Shown: positions 26,489-34,368 of the stretch, piece after piece
Numbering within the stretch: position 1 is the first letter of the stretch
Layout: each line of letters opens with the position of its first letter
NCBI GenBank assembly: GCA_027483605.1
Contig: JAIXUE010000028.1
Coordinates: 1-46,782 of the forward strand
Source: Cryomorphaceae bacterium
GTDB taxonomy: Bacteria; Bacteroidota; Bacteroidia; Flavobacteriales_D; Crocinitomicaceae
DNA: 46,782 nt
Reading direction: 5' to 3'
The notes under the pieces: generated by a model
Told to the model about the DNA's origin: nothing
What the model saw: only the letters and a program-made list of their open reading frames with translations
Databases searched by the model: none
Translations under genes and position numbers: made by a program

Positions 26489-27822
26489 TTTGTTTTGATT
26501 ATAATTTCTGACTTCTTCATGCCAACGATTGAAAATTCCAAGAAATAGACTCCCGCTTCTTGCTCAGCTAAATCAAGGTCGATAGCAAGATTGGTCGATA
26601 AGTCAGCTATAAACTCATCTGATTCAATGGTTTTTCCAAAGGCATTCATTAGCGTCCAAGAAACCTGTTTGTTCAAAAAGTCTCCGTTTACAATTAGTTT
26701 TGTGCTGTTTTCAGTAGGATTTGGCACAACCAACACTTCAAAGTTATCTTCCCAAAGTTGAGGGCAAACTATGGCAATATCTCTACCACCGCAATTACCA
26801 GGATAACAACAGAGCCCGGGTACATTCACATTCACAGTGCTGTCGTAATTGCAGGCATTGGTATCCATGCAACCCATCACCACAGGTGTAATACAACTAC
26901 CATCAAGTAAACATGCATAAGCAGCACTGTACTCTAGATAACTCGGATCAGTACACCCACATTGAAAAGGGTAACTTAAAAAGGCATTAAACGCCTCGTC
27001 ATTTTGTAAAAGCGTGTCACGTGCCACATATTTTTGACTGACCCAAGTGCCATTCTGATAAACCTCTAACTCTAGGTTTAGTTCAAAACTGAGTTCACCT
27101 GCAGTAGTCAGTTGTGCGATTAGAACTTGATTTGCAAGCGGATCTTTTCCCATCACACCACTGTTTTGTAGTAAAAACTGCTCACTGTTCAGCGAAGTGC
27201 TTTGTTGTAGCGAACCAAAAATAGTGGTATCTTGACCGCTAGCAATATCGATTAAACCTAGGGTTAACCAACCAGATGGAACATTTGTCATGGTGTCCAT
27301 ACCATCTGCTGTAGTCAGTGGTAAACCTATCTGAGCATCGGTATTCGTCAATAAGCCCGTCGGAATGAGCGCGCTACCACCGTCGTTGTTCACACCTCCA
27401 ATAAACGAACCATCTTGGTCCGCAACTTTTGGAATGCCAAAATAAGTCTTGCCTGCTTGGGTTTTAGTTGTTTGACCGAGTGTCATCCAGGTATCGAGTG
27501 CAACTAAACCCTCGCTGTAGCGATTTTTTAAAAACTCTTTGGCATAAGTTTGCCCATCGCTAGCATGGTTGTAGAAAGGAGCCGTACTTTCGAACACAAC
27601 AGGGTGTCCGGTACTGCCATAAACTGATTTCAAGCGCGTATTCGGCAATAAATCGATGTAAATCCTGTAAGTGGTAGTGCCAGGCTGAATTGACCCACCG
27701 GTAATATCTGTAGCGTCATTTGCATCAGTAATGTAGTATTTTTCAACGATCACCTTCTCAAGTTGTGCTTTAACAGAGCCAATGGCGCAGAAAGCCAAGC
27801 AGATCAATATTAATTTTTTCAT
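26485..27822 (-). CDS. VEKYY-domain T9SS type A protein with cysteine-rich GCTD repeats
   Basis: A 445-residue secreted protein. Signal peptide MKKLILICLAFCAIGSVKAQ is followed at once by LEKVIVEKYYITDANDATD, the start of the shared VEKYY domain. TTYRIYIDLLPNTRLKSVYG and ELSFELNLELEVYQNG are its other anchors. Next is a short cysteine-rich segment with two GC-type repeats (CGCTDPSYLEYSAA and GCMDTNACNYDSTVN), a repeat family common in marine Bacteroidota extracellular proteins. A type A sorting domain begins VVPNPTENSTKLIV. Its start codon overlaps the TonB receptor stop by one base (TAATG) and its end overlaps the FISUMP gene by 4 bp, so all three are tightly coupled. No catalytic motif is visible. 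Confidence 0.85.
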   Translation of the reverse strand: MKKLILICLAFCAIGSVKAQLEKVIVEKYYITDANDATDITGGSIQPGTTTYRIYIDLLPNTRLKSVYGSTGHPVVFESTAPFYNHASDGQTYAKEFLKNRYSEGLVALDTWMTLGQTTKTQAGKTYFGIPKVADQDGSFIGGVNNDGGSALIPTGLLTNTDAQIGLPLTTADGMDTMTNVPSGWLTLGLIDIASGQDTTIFGSLQQSTSLNSEQFLLQNSGVMGKDPLANQVLIAQLTTAGELSFELNLELEVYQNGTWVSQKYVARDTLLQNDEAFNAFLSYPFQCGCTDPSYLEYSAAYACLLDGSCITPVVMGCMDTNACNYDSTVNVNVPGLCCYPGNCGGRDIAIVCPQLWEDNFEVLVVPNPTENSTKLIVNGDFLNKQVSWTLMNAFGKTIESDEFIADLSTNLAIDLDLAEQEAGVYFLEFSIVGMKKSEIIIKTK

Positions 27823-30800
27823 TATTGTATTTTATAGGTGAAGCCAAACTGAAAAGTGGTGCCATATCTGAAACGATCAAAATCCACATAGGAGCCATCA
27901 TTCAATTGATAAGCCCTGCGAACTGGGGCATTCAAAATGTCTCGTACTGTTAAACTCATTGCGTAATGCTCACCAATATTTTTTGATACTTTAAAATCGA
28001 CAGTATGGCGCGGCATTTCATATACGTTGGCAAAACCTTTTAAAATACCGGCAATCACCAAGCGTGGCCCCTGAACGTTATAAGACACTGTGGCCGTCAG
28101 GCCTAACGAATCCGCATTATAAACTAAAATTCCATTGACAATATAGGGGGCCTGACCAAACATCGTACGCACCACTGTATCTACCGGAAAATATTGCACT
28201 TGGTTGTTATTTAGAATTATAAAGTCTTTACGAACGAATTGCGACTGTGATTTTACCAAAGTAACATTTGATTTGAATTCTAAATGTTTACCAATATTCT
28301 TATTGAGCTCCAATTCAAGGCCAGCTACATAAGAGTTCTCGTTGTTATCCCAGGTGATTCCCGAAGAGCCAAAACCCATTTCAATATGGTTCAAGAAGGA
28401 TTTGTAAAAGACACTCACCGAGAAGTTGTCTTTGTTCTCAAAATAAGACTCATAACGCAAATCATAATTAGTAATTTGAGTCATTTTTAGGTTGGAATTA
28501 CCATAGATAAGGGTTCTGAATTCGTTGTCGTAAACAGCTGCATCATTCATTTCTCGGATATTCGGACGCGCAACACTTTTACTATAGTTCAGACGCAAAT
28601 TGGTAAGATTTTTCTCAGATTTGAACTTAAAAATCAAACTGCCTGATGGCAACAATGACCATTCGTCTAAAACACCCGGATTGATAATCGGGTAGCCCGG
28701 AACACTCACGCGTCTGCCATCGTTGCGCGCATAACCCAAAATGTGGTATTTGTAAACATCTGAAAACAGCGAGACATGTTCAGCCCGTAAACCACCATTG
28801 AGTCTGATGCGCTTGTTCATTTCAAAATCGAGCATTCCATATAGAGCAGAAATATGATTGGTGCCTATTGTGTGGTTCCAGTCCCAATTGCGGGGATCGT
28901 AAAAATAATTTAGGGAACCGTTTTGCATGACCATTTGGTTCGTGTCTAGAAAAGCATCCAAATCTTCATTTTGAAGCGTGCTTGGTATCGCATTACCCGC
29001 CATTAAAAAGTACTCCTCCATTTTTGAGTTGCGGTCCGTACTCTGAAAAGCACCACCAAATTTGAGCTTTCGGATCAGCTTCACGCTGTCTGCGGCTAAT
29101 GGTACTTCGAGTGATAAACGCGAGTCAAAAAGGTTTTCATCTAAATAACGGTAGTAGCGGCGTATACCGTCGCCTGCATTCGGAGAAAACTGATAACTCC
29201 CCGTGAGTTGATTAAAGGCAGAGAAGGCAACATATTCTGTCAACTTAAAATCTGGTACAACACTAGAACCGTCCGTATAGGAAGCATTGGCATCTATTTT
29301 GATGCGGGTCTTTGGAAAATAGTGCTGTGATGCGAACTGATAAATACGCTGTTGGCGCTGCTCATAAAAAATATTTTTTCGTACACTTAACTCTTCATTG
29401 GATTCTCCTATGGGTTGAGTCATAAATGAAGCCACGTCGTTTGTACCAGACACGTTAGGCATTAATAGCAGCGAAAACTTGTTGTTGTCGTTGATTTTGT
29501 AAGCCAAATTCAAGAGCATACTCCAAGAATTTACCTCGCGACTCATGAGTGCGTCATCAGTAAAAAAGACTTGGTAATCAAGGTCTTCTGGACCAATTCT
29601 TTGAGAAATACCGTTGGGATCAAAACGCACACTACTCCCATACCTGAAACCAAAAATGTAACCTAAGGGCTTACCAAGAAAATCTACTTGGTTGCCAATA
29701 CTGAAACTTTGCGAAAAATTCATGGGTGCTCTTCTAAACTTGGTATTCCAAGAATTAGAAAATCCATTATTGTAACTTGTACCGTTGGGATTGATCAGCG
29801 CCCAGGCCTGTGGCTTCAGCGTTGAATTAAACTGGGTAATTGCAGCTAATACAGCACTTGGGTCAGTGACTTGACTTGGAGTAAGTAGACCGAGTTCAAC
29901 CAGCCCCAAAGCCATGTAAGTTTGGTTTTCATTACTCGCGTCGGACCAACCATTTATACCTAAATTCTGATAAAACTCCCCCAAGCCAAGCGCAACCATA
30001 CTTTGGTAATTACTTGGGTTCAGATTTGGATTAGCGAAATTGACTCCCTGATTGAAATCACGAAAACCATTGTCAAAACCCAACCAATCTGTACCGCTGC
30101 GGTCTGAGGTAATAAAATCTCTGAACGTAGATTGCAAGTTGTAGCCAAACTGAGATTCTACATTGACGATGAGCTTGTCGGGATAATCTTTGGTCTCAAC
30201 TGAAATGTAAGCACCTGCCCAATCACCTGGTAAATCTGGTGCTTGCGTTTTGGAAATAACTATGTTATCAACCAAAGAGGTAGGGAAGATATCTAATTTG
30301 ATGTTATTTGTAAGTGGGTCTAGCGTCGGAATACGCGAACCATTGAAATTGGTGCGGATATAGCGGTCTCCGATACCGCGCACGGTAATCATACCCCCGT
30401 TGGTAGAAACACCAGATACCCTTGCCACAGCGTTGGTGACGTTAGCGTCGCCGGTTTTTTTCATGGTTTCACTCGAAATAAAGTCTATTGAAACAGCAGA
30501 ATTGACCTTGACGCGCTCCATGTAGTAGTCATTGGCTTTGGTTGCCTTTCGGGTAACCGTTGTGCCTTTGACATCTTGAATTTTTTCTCGCTCCTTCATG
30601 ATGAAATCCGAAACCAAGACTTCATTATTTTTGAGTTGAATTTCTTTTTTCAAGGTGTCATAGCCCAAAAGGGTAATGCGCATCAAATGTAGTTTGGAAT
30701 CTGGCACTTTCAAGGTATAAAGACCATCAATATCGGTCTTGCCAAGAAAACCAGTCGTATCTGTGAGCATTACTTTCGCCCCAATGATAGGCTCCCCATT

Positions 30801-30887
30801 GGGATCTACAATTTTACCGCGTACAGTCCCCTGAGCGTTAGCAATAACAGTACTAACGAGACAAAAAATGAAAAAAAGACGGGTCAT
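27822..30887 (-). CDS. TonB-dependent outer-membrane receptor with CarboxypepD_reg-like domain
   Basis: A 1021-residue receptor. Signal peptide MTRLFFIFCLVSTVIANAQ is followed by a CarboxypepD_reg-like beta sandwich (about 22-105, GKIVDPNGEPIIGAKVMLTD). The plug (about 140-235) has DANVTNAVARVSGVSTNGG, RGIGDRYIRTNFNGSRIPTL and DLPGDWAGAYISVETKDYPD. A 22-stranded-type barrel ends GTTFQFGFTYKIQ. Such receptors import ligands across the outer membrane using TonB energy. There is no SusD-like gene beside it, so it is not a classical SusCD glycan pair. Close packing (4 bp after one VEKYY gene, 1-bp overlap with the next) makes the VEKYY proteins its likely partners. The ligand cannot be read from sequence. 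Confidence 0.92.
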   Translation of the reverse strand: MTRLFFIFCLVSTVIANAQGTVRGKIVDPNGEPIIGAKVMLTDTTGFLGKTDIDGLYTLKVPDSKLHLMRITLLGYDTLKKEIQLKNNEVLVSDFIMKEREKIQDVKGTTVTRKATKANDYYMERVKVNSAVSIDFISSETMKKTGDANVTNAVARVSGVSTNGGMITVRGIGDRYIRTNFNGSRIPTLDPLTNNIKLDIFPTSLVDNIVISKTQAPDLPGDWAGAYISVETKDYPDKLIVNVESQFGYNLQSTFRDFITSDRSGTDWLGFDNGFRDFNQGVNFANPNLNPSNYQSMVALGLGEFYQNLGINGWSDASNENQTYMALGLVELGLLTPSQVTDPSAVLAAITQFNSTLKPQAWALINPNGTSYNNGFSNSWNTKFRRAPMNFSQSFSIGNQVDFLGKPLGYIFGFRYGSSVRFDPNGISQRIGPEDLDYQVFFTDDALMSREVNSWSMLLNLAYKINDNNKFSLLLMPNVSGTNDVASFMTQPIGESNEELSVRKNIFYEQRQQRIYQFASQHYFPKTRIKIDANASYTDGSSVVPDFKLTEYVAFSAFNQLTGSYQFSPNAGDGIRRYYRYLDENLFDSRLSLEVPLAADSVKLIRKLKFGGAFQSTDRNSKMEEYFLMAGNAIPSTLQNEDLDAFLDTNQMVMQNGSLNYFYDPRNWDWNHTIGTNHISALYGMLDFEMNKRIRLNGGLRAEHVSLFSDVYKYHILGYARNDGRRVSVPGYPIINPGVLDEWSLLPSGSLIFKFKSEKNLTNLRLNYSKSVARPNIREMNDAAVYDNEFRTLIYGNSNLKMTQITNYDLRYESYFENKDNFSVSVFYKSFLNHIEMGFGSSGITWDNNENSYVAGLELELNKNIGKHLEFKSNVTLVKSQSQFVRKDFIILNNNQVQYFPVDTVVRTMFGQAPYIVNGILVYNADSLGLTATVSYNVQGPRLVIAGILKGFANVYEMPRHTVDFKVSKNIGEHYAMSLTVRDILNAPVRRAYQLNDGSYVDFDRFRYGTTFQFGFTYKIQ

Positions 30888-30891
30888 TGAA

Positions 30892-31986
30892 CTAGAGTTT
30901 GATAAAGCGTTGAGTGGCTTGTCTTTGTGCTGATTTTACTTTGACAATATATACGCCCGCTTGAAGGTCTTTGATGTCAATCTTTCCACTATTGGTCATG
31001 TTTGGCACTGCCATTACAATCTTGCCTTCTAAGTCCATGACCTCCATCTGATAATTCTGCGTTGATTCATTGGTCAACCAATTCATTTGAAGTTCATCAA
31101 CTGCCGGATTAGGGGATACTACTAAATTATTCATCGCTTCGGAAATAGAATGTTCGTCAATACTTGCACTCGGGTTAGAGTTATAGATTAATGTTGAATC
31201 TGTAAATTCTCCCGCAGTTGGTAAACTAGCTACATAAGTTTCACTTTGCCCAGCAATTGGTGTGGCTAATTGAATATTCAGTTCAAAAGAGAAATCACCG
31301 TCTGTTGTGAATTGACCAAGCAATACATGGTTTGAAGCAGTCACACCTTCTACCCCGCCCAATGCAGCGATAGCACCATCATTGATTTGAATAGAGCCAC
31401 CTACTATTTGATCAATTGGGTCGAGTTCATTGGTCACACCAAGAATATTTGGAACAATTGGACTGCCAGGCATGAGGCCATCTTGTCCATTGGCCCCCAT
31501 AATTGGCAAGCCCATTTCTGGGGTGAGATTCGTCAGGATACCTTGGTTATTGCCAATAGTACCATCTGTATCTTCTGACTTCAAAACACCTATCTGTCCG
31601 GTACAGACACCGCCTATTGTTAAATAAGAATCAATTAATGTGGTGTGTTTTTTTGTGTTGTTCAAGCTCGTTCCTTGATATACAGAAACGCCGTAATTTG
31701 GATCGTTAAAAAATGCAGTGGTTGTATTGAACTTCAATGGGTGATCAACTAAACCAAACATTTGAATCACTTTATAACCTGGTAACAAATTGGCATAAAT
31801 GCGGTAAGTGACTGAACCTGTTTTCAAAGCATATGGGGCCAACTGATCTACTGCATTCATTGAATCTGCAGCATCTGAAACATAGTATTTCTCAACTACA
31901 ATGCCTTCCAAGCCTTGTTGAGCATAGAATTGATTTGAGACAAGCACAGTTAAAAGTGTTCCAATTGCGATTTTGATTTTTTTCAT
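30892..31986 (-). CDS. VEKYY-domain T9SS type A protein
   Basis: A 364-residue secreted protein. After a signal peptide ending FYAQQ comes GLEGIVVEKYYVSDAADSMN, then SVTYRIYANLLPGYKVIQMF, NTTTAFFNDPNYGVSVYQG, LIDSYLTIGGVCTGQIGVLK and HVLLGQFTTDGDFSFELNIQ. These are the same ordered anchors as in the N-terminus of 19041-22688. A type A sorting domain follows (VVSPNPAVDELQMNW to ATQRFIKL). The whole mature protein is therefore one VEKYY domain plus the T9SS signal. It starts 4 bp after the first VEKYY gene and ends 4 bp before the TonB receptor. I recognise no named family for the domain. Confidence 0.85.
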   Translation of the reverse strand: MKKIKIAIGTLLTVLVSNQFYAQQGLEGIVVEKYYVSDAADSMNAVDQLAPYALKTGSVTYRIYANLLPGYKVIQMFGLVDHPLKFNTTTAFFNDPNYGVSVYQGTSLNNTKKHTTLIDSYLTIGGVCTGQIGVLKSEDTDGTIGNNQGILTNLTPEMGLPIMGANGQDGLMPGSPIVPNILGVTNELDPIDQIVGGSIQINDGAIAALGGVEGVTASNHVLLGQFTTDGDFSFELNIQLATPIAGQSETYVASLPTAGEFTDSTLIYNSNPSASIDEHSISEAMNNLVVSPNPAVDELQMNWLTNESTQNYQMEVMDLEGKIVMAVPNMTNSGKIDIKDLQAGVYIVKVKSAQRQATQRFIKL

Positions 31987-31990
31987 GTTG

Positions 31991-32797
31991 CTAGTGTTTA
32001 TATTTAAGCGAGGGGTGGGTTAATTCTTCTGAAGTTGGGCTACTTGCCACATAGCGAATAGATTTTCCGTCGGGCGTGCCAATTAGCAAATTGAGTTGGT
32101 AGCTCAGCTTACCTGCTGTGGTGAGTTGTGCTATTAATATTGCGTTTGGTAAATTGGCTGGTGCTTTAGCTCCTTTACCCAAGCAAGCCCAAGCTCCGTC
32201 TGTCATGATCAATTCACTGCTATTGGTTTCTGCCATGAAACCTTTTAACTGCTCATCCATGTTATACATTGTTGGAACCGGGAGAGAATCTAAATGATAC
32301 ATACCGGGAGCATCTTGGAAACTAAAATCAGTATCTCTTCCCTTGAGGTTATTGAAATAGTTTTTATCCCACACAATTACGACGGGTAGCGGCTTGTCTT
32401 GATAACGAAGTGGAACGCCAAAAAACGATTCTGAGCAAGCGCCCATAGAAAGCCAAGAATCTAGGTAAGATAAATTCTTTTTTAAAGATTTATCTGGAAT
32501 AAGGTTCGGATAAGTATTTCCAATACCAGGATGATTGTAAAAATGGGCTGTACTTTTGATAAAAGCCGGGTGCTCAGGCAAGCCATATACGGCTTGTAAC
32601 GTGTAGCCGCTGTCGAGCTCTACAAATACGCGATAAGTGACAAGTCCTTTTTCAGTAACTCCTGTAACATTGCTTTTTTGTAAGTCAGCTTTGTTCAGGG
32701 TGTAGAATTTTTCTACAAAGACCTCTTTGAGGCCATTTTGAGATAAAACAGATACAAAAGGGAAAAATAGGATTACAAACAGTATTCTTAAAAGCAT
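31991..32797 (-). CDS. VEKYY-domain secreted protein without sorting domain, first gene of operon
   Basis: A 268-residue protein from ATG 32795-32797; a TTG two codons upstream also opens the frame but the ATG gives a normal signal peptide (MLLRILFVILFFPFVSVLSQ). The mature part is one divergent VEKYY domain: LKEVFVEKFYTLNKADLQ, GLVTYRVFVELDSGYTLQAV, KSTAHFYNHPGIGN, LDSWLSMGACSESFFGVP and AILIAQLTTAGKLSYQLNLL. It stops right after the domain (EELTHPSLKYKH), without the type A sorting domain of its neighbours. It may stay in the periplasm or be exported another way. It heads the six-gene operon, behind three copies of an 8-bp repeat. Confidence 0.82.
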   Translation of the reverse strand: MLLRILFVILFFPFVSVLSQNGLKEVFVEKFYTLNKADLQKSNVTGVTEKGLVTYRVFVELDSGYTLQAVYGLPEHPAFIKSTAHFYNHPGIGNTYPNLIPDKSLKKNLSYLDSWLSMGACSESFFGVPLRYQDKPLPVVIVWDKNYFNNLKGRDTDFSFQDAPGMYHLDSLPVPTMYNMDEQLKGFMAETNSSELIMTDGAWACLGKGAKAPANLPNAILIAQLTTAGKLSYQLNLLIGTPDGKSIRYVASSPTSEELTHPSLKYKH

Positions 32798-32801
32798 GTG
32801 C

Positions 32802-32851
32802 AAGTTTACGCATGCTACATTTAAAGAAGTTTACCTGCTTATTAAGTTTAC
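32802..32851 (-). repeat. Three direct copies of an 8-bp repeat upstream of the VEKYY/TonB operon
   Basis: AAGTTTAC on the plus strand (GTAAACTT on the coding strand) occurs at 32802-32809, 32827-32834 and 32844-32851, all within the 61-bp spacer between pyrC and the first operon gene. The copy nearest the gene, read as TAAACTTG, resembles a -7 element with one mismatch, so the repeats may be operator sites next to a promoter. Confidence 0.5.
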
Positions 32852-32858
32852 TTTAGTT

Positions 32859-34208
32859 TTAAATCAAGACCTGCTCTCCCCTCACCTCTTCCACAATTCT
32901 TCCATTGTGGTAAGCGAGCGTTCCGTTTACAAAAGTCATTTCAACGGTTGCAGAAAAGGTGTGGTCTTCGAATACAGACCAACCACATTTTGAGAATAAC
33001 TGCTCTTTTTGGACGGTGTGCGGTTTGTTTAGATCGGCGATAACGAGGTCGGCATGATAGCCTTCCTTGATAAATCCTCTTTTTTGAATTCCATAGAAAA
33101 GCGCCGGATTCTCAGCAGTTTTCTCTACTATTTTTTCGAGACTTAAAAACCCAGTTTCATACAAAGAAAGTAACATCGGAAGCAAGTGCTGAAGGGTTGG
33201 GCCACCAGATTTAGCTTGCATGTAGACTTGTTGCTTTTCTTCGAGGGTGTGTGGCGAATGATCTGTAGTGATGAAATCGATGTGATCATCGTTCAAAGCC
33301 TTGATCAAGCCCAAACGGTCAGATTTGGTTTTGATTGAAGGGTTGTACTTGATCAAGGGGCCATATTTTTGATAATCTTCTTGCGAAAAGAAAAGATGTG
33401 GAATGCTGACTTCGCAAGTTTGTCTTTTTTCTTGGAGCGGAAGGTCTTTGTCAAATAACAAAGCTTCTTTATAGGTCGTGAGGTGCAAAATATGCAAACG
33501 CGCGTTGTGTTTTTGAGCCAAGGCCAAGGCGCGCTCCGTTGCTTTTAGACAAGCTTCCTCGGAGCGGATCTCGGCGTGTGCTTCAAAAGGAATTTGGTCG
33601 CCATATTTTGCTTGATATACGGCCTCATTGGCTTCTATGAGCGCAGAATCTTCGCTGTGCAGCGCCACAATACGATCTGTCTGGGCCAAAACTGTTTCTA
33701 GTGCTTCTGGATGATCTGCCAATAAGTGACCAGAACCCGAAAAATACAAGCCGTCGTCGGTGAGGGCCACAAAATTGGAATCGTTCAGATCAAAGTGAGC
33801 GAGCTCCTCACAATTGGCTGCGGAAATACCCAAAAAAACACCATAATTACAGCGTGCATGTTGCTGAGCGATGAGCAGTTTTTCTTGAACCAGTTTCGGC
33901 GAAAGCGTAGGTGGCTCGGTATTTGGCATATCAAACACGGTGGTGACGCCTCCTGCCAATGCAGCAGCACTTTCTGTTAGCCAAGTGGCCTTGTGGGTAA
34001 GACCTGGTTCTCTAAAATGCACATGCGTGTCTATCAAACCCGGAAAAATGTGTTTTCCGGTCGCGTCAATGATTTGTTCAGACGCGTTTGCCGTGAGGTG
34101 CGCACCTAGCTCCTGAAAAATTCCATCTTTAATGCGGATATCGAGTTGTTGAACACCCTTTGAATGAACTACCAAACCATTCTTAACAAGAAAAGCACCC
34201 TGCGACAT
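32859..34208 (-). CDS. pyrC: Dihydroorotase
   Basis: A 449-residue cyclic amidohydrolase counted from ATG 34206-34208, because the 22 upstream in-frame residues overlap the small ORF before it. The metal motif HVHFREPG is at residues 62-69, followed by GGVTTVFDMPNTEPPT. HILHLTTYKEALLF and the catalytic aspartate loop FITTDHSPHTLEEKQ lie toward the C-terminus. Dihydroorotase closes carbamoyl-aspartate to dihydroorotate in pyrimidine synthesis. The DMPNT segment and length place it with the class I/allantoinase-like dihydroorotases common in Bacteroidota rather than the short E. coli type. No other pyr gene is adjacent. Confidence 0.9.
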   Translation of the reverse strand: MSQGAFLVKNGLVVHSKGVQQLDIRIKDGIFQELGAHLTANASEQIIDATGKHIFPGLIDTHVHFREPGLTHKATWLTESAAALAGGVTTVFDMPNTEPPTLSPKLVQEKLLIAQQHARCNYGVFLGISAANCEELAHFDLNDSNFVALTDDGLYFSGSGHLLADHPEALETVLAQTDRIVALHSEDSALIEANEAVYQAKYGDQIPFEAHAEIRSEEACLKATERALALAQKHNARLHILHLTTYKEALLFDKDLPLQEKRQTCEVSIPHLFFSQEDYQKYGPLIKYNPSIKTKSDRLGLIKALNDDHIDFITTDHSPHTLEEKQQVYMQAKSGGPTLQHLLPMLLSLYETGFLSLEKIVEKTAENPALFYGIQKRGFIKEGYHADLVIADLNKPHTVQKEQLFSKCGWSVFEDHTFSATVEMTFVNGTLAYHNGRIVEEVRGEQVLI

Positions 34209-34212
34209 GAAA

Positions 34213-34368
34213 CTATATTTTGAGACGAGATAAAAATTTAATCTGTAAGAGCGCTGTGCCAATGCAGGTAGCAACCAATACTACAGACCACCATTTGTGG
34301 CTATACATTAGTGCAAAAAACATGAGTAAGCACTCAAAAAACCATATAAGTTGATGCAGTTTGCGCAC
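34213..34368 (-). CDS. Putative 51-residue two-segment membrane protein
   Basis: A short frame fills the gap between icd and pyrC. It opens with GTG at 34366-34368, one base into the icd stop (TAGTG), and ends with TAG at 34213-34215, 4 bp before the pyrC start. The peptide reads VRKLHQLIWFFECLLMFFAL, then MYSHKWW, then SVVLVATCIGTALLQIKF and SRLKI. That is two hydrophobic helices joined by a short basic/aromatic turn. The tight fit between two genes on the same strand supports a real gene. Against it, the length is small, the start codon is GTG and I recognise no family. An internal ATG (sixteenth codon) would give a one-helix product. Confidence 0.5.
   Translation of the reverse strand: MRKLHQLIWFFECLLMFFALMYSHKWWSVVLVATCIGTALLQIKFLSRLKI

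Noticed and set aside
27822-32797. SusCD-type polysaccharide utilisation locus
   Set aside because: The receptor has no adjacent SusD-like lipoprotein and no glycoside hydrolase is present. The FISUMP lipoprotein is not SusD.
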